Below, piece by piece: positions 9,663 through 17,253 of a DNA stretch of 34,482 nt. The notes under the pieces are model-generated. The model had not been told where the DNA came from. It made no database searches and saw only the letters and a program-made list of their open reading frames with translations. How positions within the stretch are numbered: the first letter of the stretch is position 1; each line of letters begins with the position of its first letter. The stretch is taken from NCBI GenBank assembly GCA_905221605.1, contig CAJNDS010000413.1, positions 858,761 through 893,242 of the forward strand. Reading direction: 5' to 3'. Position numbers and translations under genes: made by a program. The DNA is from Symbiodinium natans (taxonomy: Eukaryota; Sar; Dinophyceae; Suessiales; Symbiodiniaceae).

Positions 9663-9762
9663 GTAGGGTTTAGGGTTTAGGGTTTAGGGTTTAGGGTTTA
9701 GGGTTTAGGGTTTAGGGTCTAGGGTCTAGGGTCTAGGGTCTAGGGTCTAGGGTCTAGGGTTT
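9663..9762 (+). repeat. telomeric block with a six-unit TCTAGGG segment
   Basis: About eight TTTAGGG units give way abruptly to six TCTAGGG units and one TTTAATG. It lies 140 bases upstream of the gene at 9903. Confidence 0.95.
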
Positions 9763-9889
9763 AATGTAAAAAAGTGTCCAGGTTGGGAGCACCTAAACCT
9801 CAAGCCCTCTCAGGGTGCGCTTCTCGTATATGGTTTTTTTTGCTCACTTACTACATACTGACCTACAGAAGTTACCAAGGTCACCTTGC

Positions 9890-9902
9890 TTCCAGTTGAG
9901 CC
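9890..9902 (+). promoter_or_regulatory. start-codon context and possible trans-splice acceptor
   Basis: An in-frame TGA at 9897-9899 precedes GCCATGG, a strong eukaryotic start context, which fixes the first Met at 9903 for an unspliced message. TTGCTTCCAG at 9886-9895 could be a pyrimidine-rich AG acceptor for trans-splicing or an intron end. That role is inferred. Confidence 0.4.
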
Positions 9903-10364
9903 ATGGTGCGGTCCGGAGTATGCTGCATCGGCGATGCTGCTCTGCAGAGCGGCAGGGGGCAAAGCGCGTACACGGCGCTGATGGCAGCTCCGCCGGCTCG
10001 TCCATGGAGTAAGGCTGAGCTGACCGACTTCTTGGCCGCGTCGAGACCGTCGAGTCTCGATCTCGAAGCGCGCAGGGGTGGCTTCGCCAGCTTTCTCCAC
10101 GACAGGGAGGTGGCAAAGCAAGCAGGTCATGATTCCAACAGTGCGTTGGACTTGGCGTACAATGCTGAGATCCAGACCATGCGCGCAGATGAGAAGGCAG
10201 ATGATACCGAGGTGCAGGTTGAGGCAGCTGAAGGATGGGAGGAGTATGAGCTGTCTTTGCTTGCCCTCCTGTCCTTGGCCATGGTGGGGACGGCCGGATG
10301 GCTCTACAATCAGTATCAGAGGTGGCTTGCCCTGAAGAAGGCCATGGCGGAGTACCAGAACTAA
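9903..10364 (+). CDS. hypothetical single-pass membrane protein, 153 residues
   Basis: The most credible gene in the window. The start has a strong context (GCCATGG) behind an in-frame stop. Codon use is biased as in expressed genes: glutamate is GAG in 10 of 12 cases, lysine AAG in 5 of 5, and third positions are mostly G or C. The N-terminal half is Ala/Ser/Arg-rich (about 20-60). A charged, acidic middle (about 90-116) leads into one hydrophobic segment at about 117-135 and a short, basic-then-polar tail ending YQN. This suits a C-terminally anchored membrane protein with most of its mass on one side. I do not recognise the family. The N-terminus could instead be a targeting region; no classical signal peptide is evident. 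The minus-strand 176-codon frame is its shadow. The gene sits alone between telomeric blocks ending at 9762 and beginning at 10427. Confidence 0.6.
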   Translation: MVRSGVCCIGDAALQSGRGQSAYTALMAAPPARPWSKAELTDFLAASRPSSLDLEARRGGFASFLHDREVAKQAGHDSNSALDLAYNAEIQTMRADEKADDTEVQVEAAEGWEEYELSLLALLSLAMVGTAGWLYNQYQRWLALKKAMAEYQN

Positions 10365-10417
10365 CCCTGGGCATGGCAGAATTGCATGCCTTGCTGGAGC
10401 TCAGGTCATCGCGAAAT

Positions 10418-10430
10418 GTGTAAAAGACCC
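10418..10430 (+). terminator. possible polyadenylation region
   Basis: GTGTAAAAGACC lies about 55 bases after the stop. An AAAAG-type signal has been proposed in dinoflagellates, which lack a clear AATAAA; no AATAAA is present here. Weak, position-based evidence. Confidence 0.2.
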
Positions 10431-10543
10431 TAAACCCGAAACCCGAAACCCTAAACCCTAAACCCTAAACCCTAAACCCTAAACCCTAAACCCTAAACCC
10501 TAAACCCTAAACCCTAAACCCTAAACCCTAACCCTAAACCCTG
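10427..10543 (-). repeat. interstitial telomeric block (CCCTAAA)n
   Basis: About 16 units, the first ones CCCGAAA, then canonical apart from one CCCTAA. It begins only 62 bases after the gene's stop codon. Confidence 0.95.
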
Positions 10544-10644
10544 CATCTGCCTGCAGGCGGGTCCCCCCAAACGGGCCTACTGGGTAGGGAATAAGGGATT
10601 GAATTCGTTCCCCAGCTGTAGTCCCCTGAACTTGGCTTTCTTCT

Positions 10645-10715
10645 GGTTTAGGGTTTAGGGTTTAGGGTTTAGGGGTTGGGGTTTAGGGTTTCGGGTTTAG
10701 GCTTTAGGGTCTCTT
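10645..10715 (+). repeat. degenerate telomeric block
   Basis: Four canonical units followed by TTTAGGGG, TTGGGG, TTTCGGG and CTTTAGGG variants. Confidence 0.88.
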
Positions 10716-11210
10716 AGGACTTCAACCTTTTGGTTTTTGTCGAAACTACACTAAGGAGCCTAAAAGTTAAGCTTTTAGCAGAGTTTCAGAAGTCAACCAA
10801 GTGAATAGATGAGCCTGTTACGCATGAGCGGGGTGTTGGTAGGCGGAGAAGAAGTACCTAGTTCCCGAGTAATTCGAGTTGTCATCCTGAGAGTCTAGGG
10901 ACCCTGAGCTCTAAGCCTGTTCCGGGTTTAGTGTCCAAAAGACCAAAAAAAGCAAACAACCCTAAGCCCTCTGCACCAGTCCAGCCTAACCCTTGACATC
11001 TGGAAGCACGTCGCTCTGCATCCGGAATCGACAAGTGCAACCATCGTGTAGAAAGCGTGTGGGGGCCTCTAGGGCTAAAGGTCGAGGACTACAGAAACAA
11101 ATCGCCAGCATTTGGTTCGGGACGCGCTCATACACAAGGCACTAGGCCCGGGGTCCACACCTACAGGAAGGACCTGCATGTATCACTGTACTTTCAGACT
11201 TACTGGGTTC
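10716..11210. other. unique stretch without a supported gene
   Basis: No ORF above 60 codons, no repeat family and no RNA gene. Contains only isolated telomere-like words. Confidence 0.45.
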
Positions 11211-11313
11211 TCCGGAAACCTTAGCAACCGACATAGTAGCCCTCGGAGGTACAGAACCCTACTCTAAGCACCTCGGAACCTTAATAACCAATATAGTATC
11301 CCTTGGAGGTATA
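11211..11313. repeat. 61-bp imperfect tandem duplication
   Basis: TCCGGAAACCTTAGCAACCG...ATAGTAGCCCTCGGAGGTA is followed by CTCGGAACCTTAATAACCA...ATAGTATCCCTTGGAGGTA. Each unit also has short inverted ends (TCCGGA/TCGGAGG, CTCGG/TTGGAGG), so it may be a duplicated small fold-back. Confidence 0.65.
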
Positions 11314-11425
11314 ACCCTAAACCCTGAACCCTAGACCCTCTTATAAGCAGCTGCACCAGCTGGAAGATTGTGCCAAGTTTCTTCCGCGATGTCCAGCGTG
11401 ACTCCGCAGGCGAGCCAAGAATTGG

Positions 11426-11486
11426 TTTAGGGTTTAGGGTTTAGGGTTTAGGGTTTAGGGTTTAGGGTTTAGGGTTTAGGGTTTAG
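11426..11486 (+). repeat. interstitial telomeric block (TTTAGGG)n
   Basis: Eight to nine canonical units ending at TTTAGCGTCG. Confidence 0.93.
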
Positions 11487-11510
11487 CGTCGAGGGTTGGT
11501 AGCTGAGTAG

Positions 11511-11600
11511 TACCTTTCGCCCTTTTTGGGTTGTGGGTTCCCTGAGACAAAGAGTACTGTACCCTTGCTATTATAATATGGTTACACTGAGCTACCAAGT
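11511..11600. repeat. dispersed repeat, family J copy 3 (subfamily 2)
   Basis: CCCTTTTTGGG, GGGTTCCCTGAGA, GTACCCTTGCTATTATAATAT and GGTTACACTGAGCTACCAAG. The last block is shared with the copy at 17591, marking a subfamily that ends in GCTACCAAG. Confidence 0.6.
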
Positions 11601-11948
11601 CGGGTTTGCAAGGGTTTAGGGCTTGGAAGTTTTGAAGGGCTTTAGTTTCGCGACCCTAAGTTAAATGGGGCCCTCTTACCCCAGTGGTTCCCTTGTGCCT
11701 TTCTGCTGGAATGGGTTGGGCTTCTTCTAAGCCCTCGCGAAACCCTAAACCCTAAACCAGTTGCTTCCCTCTGGATCAAGAGGCGACGGGTTCACAGCGA
11801 TGCGCCAGTGTTACCTGAACAATAATACTCTTAACCCTCTAGGGGCAAGGGCACAAGAAACGGACCACAGAGAAGTCACCGAAAATGTGTGTGTGTGTGT
11901 ACTCTTTTTCCCCACCCTCGGTGTGGGGTTGTTAGATTTTAAACTCAA

Positions 11949-12016
11949 CTCTTCTCCTCGCCCGGAACACTTCTCCTCACCCGGAACTCTTCTCCTCGCC
12001 CAGTCTACTCCTCGCT
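11949..12016. repeat. 19-bp tandem repeat
   Basis: Three to four units of CTTCTCCTCGCCCGGAACA with substitutions, directly upstream of the 26-bp array. Confidence 0.8.
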
Positions 12017-12019
12017 CAT

Positions 12020-12325
12020 CCCTGGAGTGCCCAACCCCAAAGTGTCCCTGGAGTGCCCAACTCTAGAGAATTCTTGGAGTGCCCAACCCCAGAGTCTCCT
12101 GGAATGCCCAACCCCAGAGTCTCCCTGGAGTGCCCAACCCCAGAGTGTCTCCGGAGTGCCCAACCGCAGAGTTTCCCTGGAGTGCCCAACCCCAGAGTCT
12201 TCCTGGAGTGCCCAACCCAAAGTGTCCCCGGAGTGCCCAGCCCCCAACCCCAGAGTCTCCCTGGAGTGCCCAACCCCCGGAGTGCCCAGCCCCAGAGTTT
12301 TCCTGGAGTGCCCAACCCCAGAGTA
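12020..12325. repeat. 26-bp minisatellite, about 12 units
   Basis: Unit CCTGGAGTGCCCAACCCC + AGAGTCTC. Counted by eye, about 12 units, of which units 9-11 are shortened or rearranged. Because 26 is not a multiple of 3, frames on both strands stay open through it and produce repetitive proline- or glycine-rich ORFs that should not be taken as genes. Confidence 0.92.
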
Positions 12326-12407
12326 TAAGAGAGGGTGGGGATGTTCGAAGTAAAAATAATTGAGTTTTTTTGGTAAGTTATGAAGCTGTCCTTGGGACCG
12401 AAGCATA

Positions 12408-12563
12408 GAACCCTAACACCCCAAAACCCTAAAACCCTAAAACCCTAAAACCCTAAAACCCTAAAACCCTAAAAGCCTAAACCCGGCAACCCTAAAACCC
12501 CAAAGCCTTAAACCCCAAGACCCTTAAACCCTAAAACCCTAAAACCCTAAACCCTAAAACCCT
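12408..12563 (-). repeat. variant telomeric block dominated by CCCTAAAA
   Basis: About seven CCCTAAAA 8-mers (TTTTAGGG on the other strand) followed by mixed 7-, 8- and 9-mers. TTTTAGGG is the telomere unit of Chlamydomonas, but here it is clearly a local variant among TTTAGGG relatives. Confidence 0.92.
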
Positions 12564-12564
12564 A

Positions 12565-12598
12565 CCCCCCCCCCCCCCCCCAAAAAAAAAAAAAAAAA
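12565..12598 (-). repeat. C17A17 tract at the end of a telomeric block
   Basis: Seventeen C then seventeen A bases; on the minus strand this reads T17 G17 and then telomeric TAGGGTTTTAGGG. The same order occurs on the plus strand at 27439. Confidence 0.9.
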
Positions 12599-12666
12599 CA
12601 AGCTAAAACCCTAAAGCCCTACGTCGCCCGGCCGCACTGTTTGGATTCCCAGAACCGGATGGCCCT

Positions 12667-12711
12667 GCACCCTAAACCCGAAACCCTAAACCCTAAACCC
12701 TAAACCCTGAC
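12667..12711 (-). repeat. short telomeric block
   Basis: About six CCCTAAA/CCCGAAA units, ending nine bases before the family A element at 12720. Confidence 0.88.
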
Positions 12712-12719
12712 TAGAGCTT

Positions 12720-12957
12720 GCTTGGAGGTTCATGGGGTACTTAGAACCCCACTCATACCCAGAGAGCCCAATGCTCCTTAATTAAGGAACGTACCTTCAA
12801 TCACATTATAAGGATCCCTTTTTAATTTAAGGTATGTTCCGTGATTAAGGAGTATTGTGCTCTCTGGGCAAGTCGACTTAGAACCTACTTAGGGGTCTTC
12901 GGGGGTTTACAAGTACAGTTATGATTGGGGGTATCAGTGCCCATGAACCCTCCAAGT
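12720..12957. mobile_element. fold-back element, family A copy 4, split by a B element
   Basis: The left end GCTTGGAGGTTCATGGGGTA and right end CCCATGAACCCTCCAAGT are those of family A. At 238 bp it is about 110 bp longer than other copies because a complete family B element occupies 12758-12868. Without that insert the length matches the family. Confidence 0.85.
12758..12868. mobile_element. fold-back element, family B copy 1, nested in A
   Basis: CCCAGAGAGCCCAATGCTCC at the left is mirrored by GAGTATTGTGCTCTCTGGG. The inner arms (TTAATTAAGGAACGTACC against GGTATGTTCCGTGATTAAGG) also pair. A GGATCC sits in the centre. It lies inside the left half of the A element and so inserted later. Confidence 0.85.
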
Positions 12958-13224
12958 GGGGTTGAGGGCCTTCTCGTCTTCCGCAAGACATCATGATATT
13001 AGGGTTTAGGGTTTAGGGTTCAGGGCCTAGAATCTTGAACAAGTCCCGAACCATGAGTTCCTTTTTTTCCATCAGTTTTGTAGTAGTCGAGAGTAAGGGG
13101 CCATGTAGAGCGCTGCGAGTCCTTGCCCTTCGGCCCACCCTCGAGCACATCTCGAGGACAGGGGATGCTAGACACCACTGGCAGCACAACATTCAGGACT
13201 GCGTGCGACTCAGCCCTAGCACCC
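12958..13224. other. stretch without a supported gene
   Basis: A short TTTAGGG run at 13000-13024 is followed by a 64-codon plus-strand frame (13035-13229) with no recognisable domain. Confidence 0.4.
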
Positions 13225-13290
13225 TATAAACCCTAAACCTTTAGCCCTAAACCCTAAACCTTAAACCCTAAACCCTAAACCCTAAAACCC
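13225..13290 (-). repeat. telomeric block
   Basis: Eight to nine units of CCCTAAA with CTTTAG and CCTTAAA variants. Confidence 0.88.
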
Positions 13291-13390
13291 TTCACCCTAC
13301 ATCGAAGGTGGCACACCCCCTCAACCCTCAAGTCTAGCCAGGTCCCAACCCTGGTGTGGGCTGGAAGCAACCAGGGAGCCCCACAGCCCC

Positions 13391-13474
13391 GAATTCTGGA
13401 ATATACCTTAAATCATATGGGGATCCTGAGTATGATTTAAGACTTTTTCTTAACTAAGGGGTATTGGGCTCTCT
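13391..13474. mobile_element. fold-back element, family B copy 2
   Basis: The left arm GGAATATACCTTAAATCATA pairs with TATGATTTAAGAC, and the right end GGGGTATTGGGCTCTCT matches copies 1, 4 and 5. The left terminus is eroded. Confidence 0.7.
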
Positions 13475-13490
13475 ACGCGCAGCCTTTTTT

Positions 13491-13567
13491 AGGGTTTCGG
13501 CTCTCTTACAAGCCCCTTTCTAACCAAAAAGGGCACCCTGTTCATTCACCGGTTATTCTTGGGTCTA
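13491..13567. repeat. dispersed repeat, family J copy 4
   Basis: GCCTTTTTTAGGGTTTCGG, TCTTACAAGCCCC, AACCAAAAAGGGCACCCTG and GTTATTCTTGGGTCTAG. It starts 16 bases after the B copy at 13474. Confidence 0.75.
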
Positions 13568-13779
13568 GGTTGTGTAGTACGCAAAAGGGTACTGTGTTAG
13601 GGAGCCTTTACGTAGAGAAGCCCTGACTCAATCTTTCGGATAGGCCCCCCGCCCCTCCCCACCTTCCCCTCAAACCCTAAAACCCTAAACCAGGAACCCG
13701 AAACCCTAAACCCTCCACCCTCTACCCTCCACCCAAAGGCTCCAATGTAGTTCCGTTTTGGGTTAGTTATGGGGATTCT

Positions 13780-13890
13780 ACTACCCGAAGAGCCCAAACC
13801 CCTTATATAAGGAATATGCCTTAAATCATATTAAGGATCGCTTATGATTTATGGCAGACTCCTTAAGTAAGGGATATTGGGATCTCTGGG
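13780..13890. mobile_element. fold-back element, family B copy 3, nested in H
   Basis: CCCGAAGAGCCCAAACCCC at the left is mirrored by GGGATATTGGGATCTCTGGG. Inner arms GGAATATGCCTTAAATCATA and TATGATTTATGGCAGACTCC pair. Confidence 0.8.
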
Positions 13891-13895
13891 AAAAC

Positions 13896-14019
13896 TACTT
13901 GGAGGTTCATGGTACTTATAACCCTAGTTATAACTCTACTTATAAGCCCCTTAAGCCCCCTAAGCAGCTTATAAGTAGACTTATAAGTGTGGTTATAAGT
14001 TCCCATGAACCTCCAAGTA
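13896..14019. mobile_element. fold-back element, family A copy 5, nested in H
   Basis: One of the best preserved A copies: TACTTGGAGGTTCATGGTAC against TTCCCATGAACCTCCAAGTA, with a 15-bp rhythm of ACTTATAA in both arms, so the whole 124 bp folds on itself around CCTTAAGCCCCCTAAGC. TA bounds both sides. Confidence 0.9.
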
Positions 14020-14114
14020 CCCCAAAAAGGTACTATATACGTAGGAGCCTTTGGGTAGACCTCCAGGAGGTCGAACTTTGACATTGCTGCGTTGCAGGCG
14101 GGCCGCAACGCCAT

Positions 14115-14156
14115 TTAGGGTTTAGGGTTTAGGGTTTAGGGTTTAGAGTTTAGGGC
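14115..14156 (+). repeat. short telomeric block
   Basis: Five to six TTTAGGG units with one TTTAGAG. Confidence 0.88.
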
Positions 14157-14263
14157 TACATAAAGGCTTATGATTTATAATTGCGGAGTTTCCGGAATTT
14201 TTGCCCGAACAGCTAACCTTACTCTTCCAGGACCTAAGAATTAGGTCACTCGAATCCTTAAGG

Positions 14264-14385
14264 ACACAAGGAGGGGCCCCCTTACTGTGGGACGTAAAAA
14301 CTAGTTTAGGATCCTTATCACCTAACTAGGGTCCTTATAACTCTACTTATAACTCTACTTAATACCTAGGGGGCCCCTCCTTGTA
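14264..14385. mobile_element. fold-back element, family G copy 1
   Basis: ACACAAGGAGGGGCCCCCTTA at the left is mirrored by AGGGGGCCCCTCCTTGTAA. The interior has TTAGGATCCTTAT and repeated CTTATAACTC. Matches 18915-19038 over its whole length. Confidence 0.88.
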
Positions 14386-14407
14386 ATGTTAGGCCCCTCG
14401 AAGTATA

Positions 14408-14451
14408 GGGGTAAGTTTGGCCTTCGAAGGGGTAAGTTTGGCCTTCGAAGG
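14408..14451. repeat. 21-bp tandem duplication
   Basis: GGGGTAAGTTTGGCCTTCGA appears twice head to tail with no mismatch, 23 bases after the G element. Confidence 0.88.
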
Positions 14452-14529
14452 GCTGTTGGAAGGAAGCTTCTGCGTCATCTTTCGGGATTGCGGCGCTAAA
14501 CTGCTCTTGGAATGGTGGGCCTCGCACTT

Positions 14530-14607
14530 GGTTTAGGGTTTAGGGTTTAGGGTTTAGGGTTTAGGGTTTAGGGTTTAGGGTTTAGGGTTTAGGGTTTAGG
14601 GTTTAGG
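14530..14607 (+). repeat. interstitial telomeric block (TTTAGGG)n
   Basis: About eleven perfect units. Confidence 0.95.
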
Positions 14608-14730
14608 GCTACCTGTGCAGCACAGGCACTTCCGAATGCCGGCCCGAAAGCATGCCTCGGCCACCAGGCGGACCTGGTTGTGGTTCAGCAGTTGAGCAGT
14701 TGAGCATTGGGAAGTGTGGAGGTTCTGTGT

Positions 14731-14790
14731 AAACCCTGAACCCTAAACCCTAAACCCTAAACCCCAAACGCTAAACCCTAAAACCCTATG
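14731..14790 (-). repeat. telomeric block
   Basis: CCCTGAA, three CCCTAAA, then CCCCAAA, CGCTAAA and CCCTAAAA variants. Faces the block ending at 14607. Confidence 0.88.
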
Positions 14791-14925
14791 CCACAGCTGC
14801 AGACGGCGGGGTCTCGAAGGGTTGTTTGCATGGAGCCCGCAAGTGAACTGCTGAGCTGGTTTCGGAGGTTCAGGGTTGACTGTGTCAAGGCAAGGGTTGT
14901 ACAAAACACACTCTGATGAAGGCCT

Positions 14926-14971
<46 letters not shown>

Positions 14972-15027
14972 ATACGACGACGACGACGACGAACACTTTT
15001 ACTGTGACGACGACGACGACCACGACC

Positions 15028-15088
<61 letters not shown>

Positions 15089-15091
15089 CTG

Positions 15092-15170
<79 letters not shown>
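14926..15170. repeat. compound trinucleotide array GAC, AAC, CTA
   Basis: About 14 GAC units, an interruption, five and then a few more GAC units, about 22 AAC units and about 27 CTA units, each segment pure. The switch of unit without a gap suggests sequential expansion. All long frames here (poly D, N, Y, T, S, V) are artefacts. Confidence 0.97.
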
Positions 15171-15211
15171 GCGCCAAAGGGTCGGTTTGCCCACACCCAA
15201 GCCGTCCAGCA

Positions 15212-15441
15212 TAGGGTTTAGGGTTTAGGGTTTAGGGTTCAGGGTTTAATAGGGTATAGGCTTTAATGGGGTATAGGGTTTAGGGTTTAGGGTTTAGGGT
15301 TCGGGTTTAGGGTTTGGGGTTCAGGGTTTAGGGTTTAGGGTTTAGGTTTTAGGGCTTTAGGGCTTTAGGTGTTAGGGTTTAGGGTGTAGGGTTTAGGGTT
15401 TAGGGTTTAGAGTTTAGGGTTTAGACTTTAGGGTTTAGGAC
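15212..15441 (+). repeat. longest telomeric block, degenerate
   Basis: About 230 bases of TTTAGGG-like units with many variants (TTTAATAGGGTATAGG, TTTTAGGGC, GTGTAGG). The high divergence suggests an old block. Confidence 0.92.
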
Positions 15442-15450
15442 GCCAGAAAC

Positions 15451-15650
15451 ATCGCGCCTGCGCACCTCCAGACAAAGAGCGCGGGCAACCCGCCGCCTTC
15501 CAAAATTCAGGAACCCAGCGAAAACCGCAGAGGGTGGTCGTTTATGAAAAATGGAAGGAAAAAAGACAATGTTTGCGAACGTCCCAACCGGAATCATCGC
15601 GCATGTTTTGTGTACCTCCAGAAAAAGAGCGCGGGTACGCCGCAGCTGTG
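15451..15650. repeat. diverged duplication flanking spacer
   Basis: ATCGCGCCTGCG, ACCTCCAGACAAAGAGCGCG and CGCCGC (15451-15496) recur as ATCGCGCATG, ACCTCCAGAAAAAGAGCGCG and CGCCGC (15596-15645), 145 bases later. It is a local duplication of about 50 bp, not related to the other families. Confidence 0.7.
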
Positions 15651-15654
15651 CACC

Positions 15655-15713
15655 GTACTACTACTGCTACTACTACTACTACGACGACGACTACTACTAT
15701 TACTACTACTACT

Positions 15714-15774
<61 letters not shown>

Positions 15775-15776
15775 GT
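15655..15776. repeat. CTA trinucleotide array
   Basis: About 38 CTA units interrupted by a few CTG, CGA and CCA triplets. The same unit ends the compound array 480 bases upstream. The open frames through it are low-complexity artefacts. Confidence 0.95.
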
Positions 15777-15990
15777 AGGACGAGGGGGCGGAGGTTCCCT
15801 TGGGTCTTTGTTCACTTTCCAGCTTTGCTGTTGACTTTCTTCTCTTTGCTTCTTGGTGCTTGCCCGTGTTTTGTTGAGCAGCAAACATGCGCATATTGTA
15901 ATGCGTATTTTGTTTTTTCAGAACTTTTGTTCGGAGTTTGTTTGCTCCTTCCCTCTCTTTTTTGGCTACGACCACCACGACTATACCCAT
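15777..15990. other. unique stretch without a supported gene
   Basis: T-rich plus strand (TTTGCTTCTTGGTGCTTGC, TTCCCTCTCTTTTTTGG). Frames run through from the microsatellite but have no domain. Confidence 0.4.
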
Positions 15991-15992
15991 AA

Positions 15993-16044
15993 CTTTATAG
16001 GGATCCTTAAATATTTCAACCTCAATGAAGGGGCATTGTGTTCA
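15993..16044. mobile_element. half of a family B element
   Basis: TAGGGATCCTTAAATATTTC and GAAGGGGCATTGTGTTC follow the right half of family B. No left arm is detectable. Confidence 0.45.
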
Positions 16045-16045
16045 G

Positions 16046-16172
16046 ACTATATGGTCAGTTCTCTCAAAAGCATGGTGTTTTTTTGATTACCCAAACAATA
16101 GGGGCCTCCTTCTAACCTAATAGAAACCCCATAAGATAAGGGACCAAACTTGAGAGAAGTGACCATATATGG
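16046..16172. mobile_element. fold-back element, family F
   Basis: ACTATATGGTCAGTTCTCTC is mirrored by GAGAGAAGTGACCATATAT, giving arms of about 22 bp around a loop of some 80 bp. A related GTGACCATAT word lies near 23739 but no second complete copy was found. Confidence 0.65.
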
Positions 16173-16197
16173 GTCCTTCATCTGCAAGCCATGTTCC

Positions 16198-16364
16198 TAC
16201 TTGGAGGTTCATGGTTCTTGTTAGCCAAGTAGAATCTGTGCTTAAAACCCACTGAAATAAGCCCCTTGGGTGCCCGAAGATGGTCATAAGTGCCCTAAGA
16301 TGGTTATAAGTACAGTTATAAGTGCAGTCACGATTCGAGAATGAGTACCATGAACCTGCCAGTA
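16198..16364. mobile_element. fold-back element, family A copy 6
   Basis: TACTTGGAGGTTCATGGTTC is mirrored by GAGTACCATGAACCTGCCAGTA. The right half holds a short internal duplication (GATGGTCATAAGTGCC / GATGGTTATAAGTAC), making this the longest A copy without a nested insert (167 bp). Confidence 0.85.
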
Positions 16365-16504
16365 TCTTCTTTAGTTGAGGTGTAGGGGCCTCTTCACTTT
16401 TCGCCCAAGTCATCTCCTACAGCACCAGCATGGATGCTGCACAGACGACTCCATCTCCCATGCCATCAGAAGACCAGCCCAGGGGTGGGGGTAGGGTAGA
16501 GGGT

Positions 16505-16615
16505 TTTTGTTTAATGGTTTCAGGGTTTAGGGTTCAGGGTTCAGGGTTCAGGGTTCAGGGTTTAGGGTTTGGGGTCGAGGGTTCAGGGTTTCGGGTCTAG
16601 GGTCTAGGATTTGGG
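16505..16615 (+). repeat. telomeric block with TTCAGGG variants
   Basis: Four TTCAGGG units among TTTAGGG, TTTGGGG, TTTCGGG and TCTAGGG. Degenerate toward 3'. Confidence 0.9.
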
Positions 16616-16733
16616 GGTGGGCGGGAGAAGGGGGGACATGTTGCATATCCCTCACTGGCTTTGGGAGGCTTCCTGTGTAGGAACACTCTTCAGAGGCTTT
16701 AACGCGCCAACCTGGTTTAAGCCTCTTGGTCCC

Positions 16734-16847
16734 CACTTGGAGGTTCATGGGTACGTATAACCACAGTTATAAGTCTACTTATAAGCTGCTTAGGGGGCTT
16801 ATACGTAGAGTTATAATTAGGGTTATAAGTACCATGAACCTCCAAGC
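16734..16847. mobile_element. fold-back element, family A copy 7
   Basis: CACTTGGAGGTTCATGGGTA pairs with AAGTACCATGAACCTCCAAG. Arms carry ACTTATAAGCTGCTTAGGGGG in common with copy 5, making these two the closest relatives; at 114 bp it is the shortest A copy. Confidence 0.88.
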
Positions 16848-16957
16848 AGGTGCTTGTGTCCCGGCGCGAGAGCCCACAGAGGCTTGGGAGGGCAAGGGAA
16901 GCCCCCAAGCTCAGGTGTTGGAGCAATTGTTGTTTGGGTGTAGGGTTCAGGAGCAAG

Positions 16958-17045
16958 GTTCAGGGTTTAGGGTTTAGGGTTTAGGGTTTAGCGGTTTAGC
17001 GGTTTAGGGTTTGGGTTTAGCGGTTTAGCGGTTTAGGGTTTCGGG
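16958..17045 (+). repeat. telomeric block with TTTAGCGG variants
   Basis: Four canonical units, then alternating TTTAGCGG 8-mers and TTTAGGG. The GCGG pairs occur twice as the same small composite, so the composite was itself duplicated. Confidence 0.9.
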
Positions 17046-17154
17046 TCGGCGTGGATAATTTCGGGTGGTAGCGTCCGAAAGTTTAAGCCTAGGCTAGAGG
17101 CCATGGTCCGCAAGGCTCGAGTCTGGAACTGCAAGTGTCCCAGGACCCGGAGAA

Positions 17155-17253
17155 GGGCCTTTTTTTCCGTTTTTTAGGGCCGGGGTTCCCTTATAATCCC
17201 CTTAAAACCAAAAAAGGGGACCCTGTTTATTCCTAGCTGACTTCTGGGTCTAG
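17155..17253. repeat. dispersed repeat, family J copy 5
   Basis: GGGCCTTTTTTTCCGTTTT, GGGGTTCCCTTATAATCCCC, TTAAAACCAAAAAAGGGG and TTCTGGGTCTAG. Close to the copy cut by the window end at 34437. Confidence 0.8.

Larger units (their letters stand above)
13731..14057. mobile_element. family H element split by nested B and A elements
   Basis: The left arm ACCCAAAGGCTCCAATGTAG (13731-13785) and right arm (14020-14057, ending GGAGCCTTTGGGTA) are inverse ends of one H element. Between them lie a full B copy, five bases (AAAAC) and a full A copy. The inserts account for nearly all the distance between the arms. Confidence 0.75.

Noticed and set aside
9844-10374. 176-codon minus-strand ORF
   Set aside because: Antisense shadow of the 9903-10364 gene, which has the better start context and codon bias.
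12005-12406. Five overlapping proline- or glycine-rich ORFs
   Set aside because: They are frame shadows of the 26-bp minisatellite.
13560-13612. Possible H right arm (TGTGTAGTACGC to GGGAGCCTTTACG)
   Set aside because: Only short matches, with no partner left arm; too weak to list as an element.
14743-15228. ORFs with poly-Ser, Val, Asp, Asn, Tyr or Thr
   Set aside because: All are readings of the GAC/AAC/CTA arrays; every frame on both strands is open, so none is favoured.
15534-15992. 152-codon ORF with a poly-Thr core
   Set aside because: Core is the CTA array and the flanks have no recognisable domain; alternative frames are equally open.
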